From DASQZJ01 sp035638775 (GTDB taxonomy: Bacteria; Pseudomonadota; Gammaproteobacteria; UBA5335; SLRW01): a DNA stretch of 64,000 bases. The stretch spans positions 1 to 64,000 of the forward strand of contig DASQZJ010000005.1 of NCBI GenBank assembly GCA_035638775.1, given 5' to 3'. The translations under genes and the position numbers were made by a program. Shown piece after piece: positions 61,227-64,000 of the stretch (position 1 is the stretch's first letter; each line of letters opens with the position of its first letter). Under the pieces are notes generated by a model. That model was not told where the DNA came from. It did no database searches and saw nothing but the letters and a program-made list of their open reading frames with translations.

Positions 61227-62550
61227 AGTCGGTCGAGAGCCGTCCCTCGCGGAAGTCGTCCTTCTCCAGGATCTGCAGCAGCAGCGGCAGGTTGGTCCGG
61301 ATCCCTTCCACCCGCGTCTGTCCCAGGGCCTCGCGCATGCGGTCGATCGCCGTCGCCCGGTCCCGCCCGTGGGTGACGATCTTGGCGATCATGGGGTCGT
61401 AGAACGGCGTGATCTTGATGCCGTCGCGCATCGCGTGCTCGACCCGGATGCCCTCGCCTACCGGGAGCGTGATGCGCTCGATGGTGCCCGGGGACGGCAG
61501 CAGCTTCTTCTCGGGATTCTCGGCGTACAGCCGGACCTCGATGGCGTGCCCCGCGGGCGGCGTCGGCTCCAGCGTCAGCGGCTCGCCCAGCGCCACCCGC
61601 AGCTGCTCGGCGACCAGGTCGGTGCCGGTGACCAGCTCGGTGACCGGGTGCTCGACCTGGATCCGGGTGTTCATCTCCATGAAGTAGAAGTTGCCGTCGT
61701 TGTCTGCCAGGAACTCGACCGTGCCGGCATTGGTGTAGTTCACGGCGTCGACCAGCTTCAGTGCCGCCTCCCCCATCGCCTGGCGCATCGACTCGTCGGC
61801 CAGCGGCGAGGGCGCCTCCTCCACCACCTTCTGGTGACGCCGCTGGATCGAGCACTCGCGCTCGCCGAGGTGAATGCGCCGGCCGTGGTGATCGGCGAAC
61901 ACCTGGATCTCGATGTGCCGCGGGTTCTCGAGGAAACGCTCGAGATACAGCCGGTCGTTGCCGAACAGCGTGCGCGCCCGGTGCTGCACGCCCTCGACCG
62001 CCTTCTCCAGCTGCGCCTCGTCCTCGACCCGGGCGATGCCGATGCCCCCGCCGCCGCCCACGGCCTTGATCATCAGCGGGAAGCCGATCTCCCGTGCCAG
62101 CTCGACCGCCTGCTCCGGCGCGACCGGCTCGTGCGTGCCGGGCAGCACCGGAACACCGGCGGCGGCGGCGATGTTGCGCGCCTCGAGCTTGTCGCCCATG
62201 CGCTCGATCACTTCGGGTCGCGGCCCGACCCAGGTCAGGCCGGCCCGCTCCACCGCGCGGGCGAAGTCGCCGTTCTCCGACAGGAAGCCGTAGCCCGGGT
62301 GCACCAGCTCCGCGCCGGTCTCCCGGGCGGCGTGCAGCACGGCCTCGATGTTGGTGTAGCTCTTGTGCGCCTGGGCCGGGCCGATGGGGGCCGCCGAATC
62401 GGCCATCCGTACGTGCGGGCTGTCCCCGTCCACCTCGGAATGCACCGCGATGGCGTGCCAGCCGAGGCCCTGCACGGCGCGAATCACGCGCGCCGCGATT
62501 TCGCCCCGGTTGGCGACCAGTACCCGCTTTGCCGATGCCTGTCCAACCAC
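61198..62550 (-). CDS. Biotin carboxylase subunit (acyl-CoA/acetyl-CoA carboxylase type)
   Basis: 450 residues. ATP-dependent carboxylation of biotin. N-terminal VLVANRGEIAARVIRA, the ATP-grasp domain with Glu/His/Lys residues in VHPGYGFLSENGDFARA, HIEIQVFADHHG, GERECSIQRRHQKVVEEAPS and EMNTRIQVEHPVTELVTG. The glycine-rich ATP lid reads GGGGGIGIARV, with Ile where most biotin carboxylases have Lys or Arg (GGGGRGM in E. coli AccC). Such variants form a distinct subgroup. It lies one base after the biotin-carrier gene. No carboxyltransferase gene is in the window. Confidence 0.9.
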   Translation of the reverse strand: MVGQASAKRVLVANRGEIAARVIRAVQGLGWHAIAVHSEVDGDSPHVRMADSAAPIGPAQAHKSYTNIEAVLHAARETGAELVHPGYGFLSENGDFARAVERAGLTWVGPRPEVIERMGDKLEARNIAAAAGVPVLPGTHEPVAPEQAVELAREIGFPLMIKAVGGGGGIGIARVEDEAQLEKAVEGVQHRARTLFGNDRLYLERFLENPRHIEIQVFADHHGRRIHLGERECSIQRRHQKVVEEAPSPLADESMRQAMGEAALKLVDAVNYTNAGTVEFLADNDGNFYFMEMNTRIQVEHPVTELVTGTDLVAEQLRVALGEPLTLEPTPPAGHAIEVRLYAENPEKKLLPSPGTIERITLPVGEGIRVEHAMRDGIKITPFYDPMIAKIVTHGRDRATAIDRMREALGQTRVEGIRTNLPLLLQILEKDDFREGRLSTDFMREHFGIA

Positions 62551-62551
62551 G

Positions 62552-62773
62552 TCAGTCCTCTTCGATCCGGATCAGGGTGTCCCCCTCCTCCACGTAGGCC
62601 TCGGGGCCCGCGACAATCTCTTGCACGGTCCCGTCGCAGGGCGACTCGTGGGGGATCTCCATCTTCATCGACTCCAGGATCAGCACCTCTTCGCCGTCCT
62701 CCACGTGCTGACCGGGCTCGACCAGCACCTTCCAGACGGTTCCGCTCATCGAGGCCTTCACTTCCTCAGCCAT
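62552..62773 (-). CDS. Biotin/lipoyl attachment domain protein (free biotin carrier)
   Basis: 73 residues, essentially a single biotinyl domain. Biotinylation site Lys37 in ILESMKMEIPH, with surrounding turns (SMSGTVWKVLVEPGQHVEDG, CDGTVQEIVAG). The neighbouring biotin carboxylase would load it. Free-standing carriers of this size occur in carboxylases with separate subunits. Operator and promoter are upstream. Confidence 0.92.
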   Translation of the reverse strand: MAEEVKASMSGTVWKVLVEPGQHVEDGEEVLILESMKMEIPHESPCDGTVQEIVAGPEAYVEEGDTLIRIEED

Positions 62774-62822
62774 GCTCGCTCCTCCGGTTGCAGGGGTCGT
62801 GCGCCGGTCGTTGGGTCGAGGC

Positions 62823-62840
62823 TACCAAGCGCTTGCTCGA
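62823..62840. promoter_or_regulatory. Putative TetR operator (copy 2)
   Basis: TACCAAGCGCTTGCTCGA, the exact reverse complement of the 18 bp at 58324-58341. It lies directly after the predicted transcription start of the biotin-carrier/biotin-carboxylase operon (start near 62842) and 50 bp before its ATG, a typical repressor position. Confidence 0.7.
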
Positions 62841-62848
62841 TTGGCCGC

Positions 62849-62876
62849 ACTATACACCACGACCGCCATGGATCAA
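62849..62876 (-). promoter_or_regulatory. Predicted sigma-70 promoter of the biotin carrier/carboxylase operon
   Basis: On the minus strand TTGATC (62876-62871), a 16-bp spacer and TATAGT (62854-62849). The -10 hexamer is the same as that predicted for the ligase-IcmF operon, and both have a shared operator just downstream. Confidence 0.6.
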
Positions 62877-62895
62877 GCGAGCGGCCCCGAACGCG

Positions 62896-62929
62896 ACGGG
62901 GGCGGCAGGCCCGTGCCCGCCGCCCCCGT
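62896..62929 (-). terminator. Hairpin after etfA
   Basis: Stem ACGGGGGCGGC/GCCGCCCCCGT (11 bp) with a 12-base loop, starting 27 bp past the etfA stop. No T-run follows, so it may act as a weak terminator or RNA-stabilising hairpin. Confidence 0.45.
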
Positions 62930-62955
62930 GCAAGCGATACCGCCCCGGATAAGAG

Positions 62956-63903
62956 CTAGTCCAAGGCCTTTTCCAGCTCCGGAACCGCCTCGAACAGGTC
63001 GGCGACCAGGCCGAGGTCGGCGACCTCGAAGATCGGCGCCTCCTCGTCCTTGTTGATCGCCACGATCGTACCGGCGTCCTTGATCCCGGCCCAGTGCTGG
63101 ATGGCACCGGAGATGCCGATCGCAACGTACAGTTCGGGCGCGATGATCTTGCCGGTCTGGCCCACCTGCATGTCGTTGGGCACGTATCCGGCGTCGACCG
63201 CCGCACGCGACGCACCCACGCCCGCGCCGAGCTTGTCGGCGAGGCTGTAGATGATCTTGAAGTTCTCCTCGCTGCCGACGCCGCGGCCGCCCGAGACCAC
63301 CTTGGGCGCGGTGGCCAGGTCGGGACGATCGCTCTTGTGCACTTCCCGGCCCACGAAGCGGGTGTGCTGCGGGATCTCGGCATCGACCTGCCGGTCCTCG
63401 ACCTCGGCGTTGCCGCCCTCGCCGGCGGCCGGATAGGAGGCCCCGCGCACGGTGGCGCACAGGACCTGGTCGCCCGGCGCCTCCACCGTGGTGATGGCGT
63501 TGCCTGCGTAGATCGGCCGCTGGAAGACGTACTCGCCTTCGACCTTCATCACGTCGGTCACCTGGGGCACGCCCAGCAGCGCGGCGACGCGCGGCATCAG
63601 GTCCTTGCCGAAGGTGCTGTTGCCCACCAGCACGTGGGTGTAGCCGTCCTGCACCAGGGAAGCCACCTGCGGCGCCAGCACCGCCGCCAGGGCGTTCTCG
63701 TTGGCCGGGTCGGTGACCTTCAGCACCCGGGTCACTCCATCGAGCTTTGCCGCCGCGCCGGCCACGTCGTCGCCGCCCTCGTGGACGAATACGGCAACCT
63801 CGAGGGCCTCGGGACCCAGATCCTGGGCGCACCTGACCGCCTTGCCGGTGGCAGCGCTCAGCTTGCCCGCGTCATGCTCCGCGATGATCAGAACCTTGCT
63901 CAT
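62956..63903 (-). CDS. etfA: Electron transfer flavoprotein alpha subunit
   Basis: 315 residues. Carries electrons from acyl-CoA dehydrogenases to the ETF-quinone oxidoreductase. The N-terminal fold begins VLIIAEHDAGKLSAATGKAV. The FAD-binding C-terminal domain contains PKVVSGGRGVGSEENFKII, LGAGVGASRAAVDAGYVPND, VGQTGKIIAPELYVAIGISG and GTIVAINKDEEAPIFEVADL. Its start overlaps the etfB stop by one base (TGATG), so the subunits are translated together. Confidence 0.95.
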   Translation of the reverse strand: MSKVLIIAEHDAGKLSAATGKAVRCAQDLGPEALEVAVFVHEGGDDVAGAAAKLDGVTRVLKVTDPANENALAAVLAPQVASLVQDGYTHVLVGNSTFGKDLMPRVAALLGVPQVTDVMKVEGEYVFQRPIYAGNAITTVEAPGDQVLCATVRGASYPAAGEGGNAEVEDRQVDAEIPQHTRFVGREVHKSDRPDLATAPKVVSGGRGVGSEENFKIIYSLADKLGAGVGASRAAVDAGYVPNDMQVGQTGKIIAPELYVAIGISGAIQHWAGIKDAGTIVAINKDEEAPIFEVADLGLVADLFEAVPELEKALD

Positions 63904-64000
63904 CAGATCAGCCCCTTGTTCTTCAGTTCGGACACCAGCTCCTGGACGCTCTCGACCTTCTTGCCGCCCTGGCGCGCGGGCGGCGGCGCCGTACGCGTCA
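63903..64000 (-). CDS. etfB: Electron transfer flavoprotein beta subunit, partial (C-terminus only)
   Basis: Only the last 31 codons are visible: TRTAPPPARQGGKKVE followed by SVQELVSELKNKGLI and TGA at 63905-63903. The position directly upstream of etfA, and the Pro-rich then KxVESVxELVxxLK ending, match EtfB C-termini. The remainder lies beyond the window. Confidence 0.85.
   Translation of the reverse strand, partial: TRTAPPPARQGGKKVESVQELVSELKNKGLI

Overview
The window is a stretch of high-GC gammaproteobacterial chromosome. The gene order uvrY-uvrC-pgsA-tRNA-Gly-tRNA-Cys, the 1-Cys peroxiredoxin, RsmJ, RluE, HrpA, PhoPQ, FumC, PurB and the YcfD-type ribosomal oxygenase all fit Gammaproteobacteria. 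A Chromatiales/Ectothiorhodospiraceae-like lineage is my best guess, but that is inference from style and composition, not proof. The first ~3.5 kb is visibly AT-richer than the rest.

Region 1-3.6 kb is the end of an integrated element. It holds a RecQ-type helicase running off the left edge, about 1.1 kb of mostly non-coding or decayed DNA, and a P4-type tyrosine integrase beside the 3' end of tRNA-Cys. Region 3.6-10.5 kb is core: tRNA-Cys, tRNA-Gly, pgsA, uvrC, a family 5 uracil-DNA glycosylase, the GacA/UvrY response regulator, and then icd and aceA, which compete for isocitrate at the glyoxylate branch. A LysR regulator diverges from aceA, followed by a patatin-like protein, rluE, rraA and a 1-Cys peroxiredoxin.

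Region 15.2-26.7 kb is rich in acyl-CoA metabolism: three PaaI-type thioesterases, a hydratase-2 (MaoC), a (3R)-hydroxyacyl-CoA dehydrogenase-like SDR, a free SCP2 domain, and four acyl-CoA dehydrogenases (one LCAD-like, one heteromeric-type pair, one DmdC-like). Two methyltransferase genes (rsmJ and a UbiE-like one) sit among them. The hydratase-2, SDR and SCP2 genes correspond to the three domains of the eukaryotic peroxisomal multifunctional enzyme type 2.

Region 26.9-48.5 kb is mainly housekeeping: ilvD, a CHASE-PAS-GGDEF-EAL protein, hrpA, phoQ/phoP, an alpha/beta hydrolase, mazG, a CoA-type Nudix hydrolase, fumC, purB, the ribosomal oxygenase with a GNAT and a small unknown protein, a ChrR-like cupin, DUF6285, an SDR and an M23 endopeptidase.

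Region 48.8-58.9 kb is the most interesting unit. It is a five-gene minus-strand operon (acyl-CoA ligase, type II 3-hydroxyacyl-CoA dehydrogenase, fused isobutyryl-CoA mutase IcmF, thiolase, FadJ-type hydratase/dehydrogenase) closed by a strong terminator and headed by a divergent TetR regulator. An 18-bp element with the palindromic core CAAGCGCTTG lies in that divergent promoter region. It recurs exactly, in inverted orientation, at the promoter of a biotin carboxylase/biotin-carrier pair at 62.8 kb. The two loci therefore probably form one acyl-CoA-responsive regulon. The window ends in etfA and the tail of etfB, whose electron-transfer flavoprotein would take electrons from the acyl-CoA dehydrogenases.
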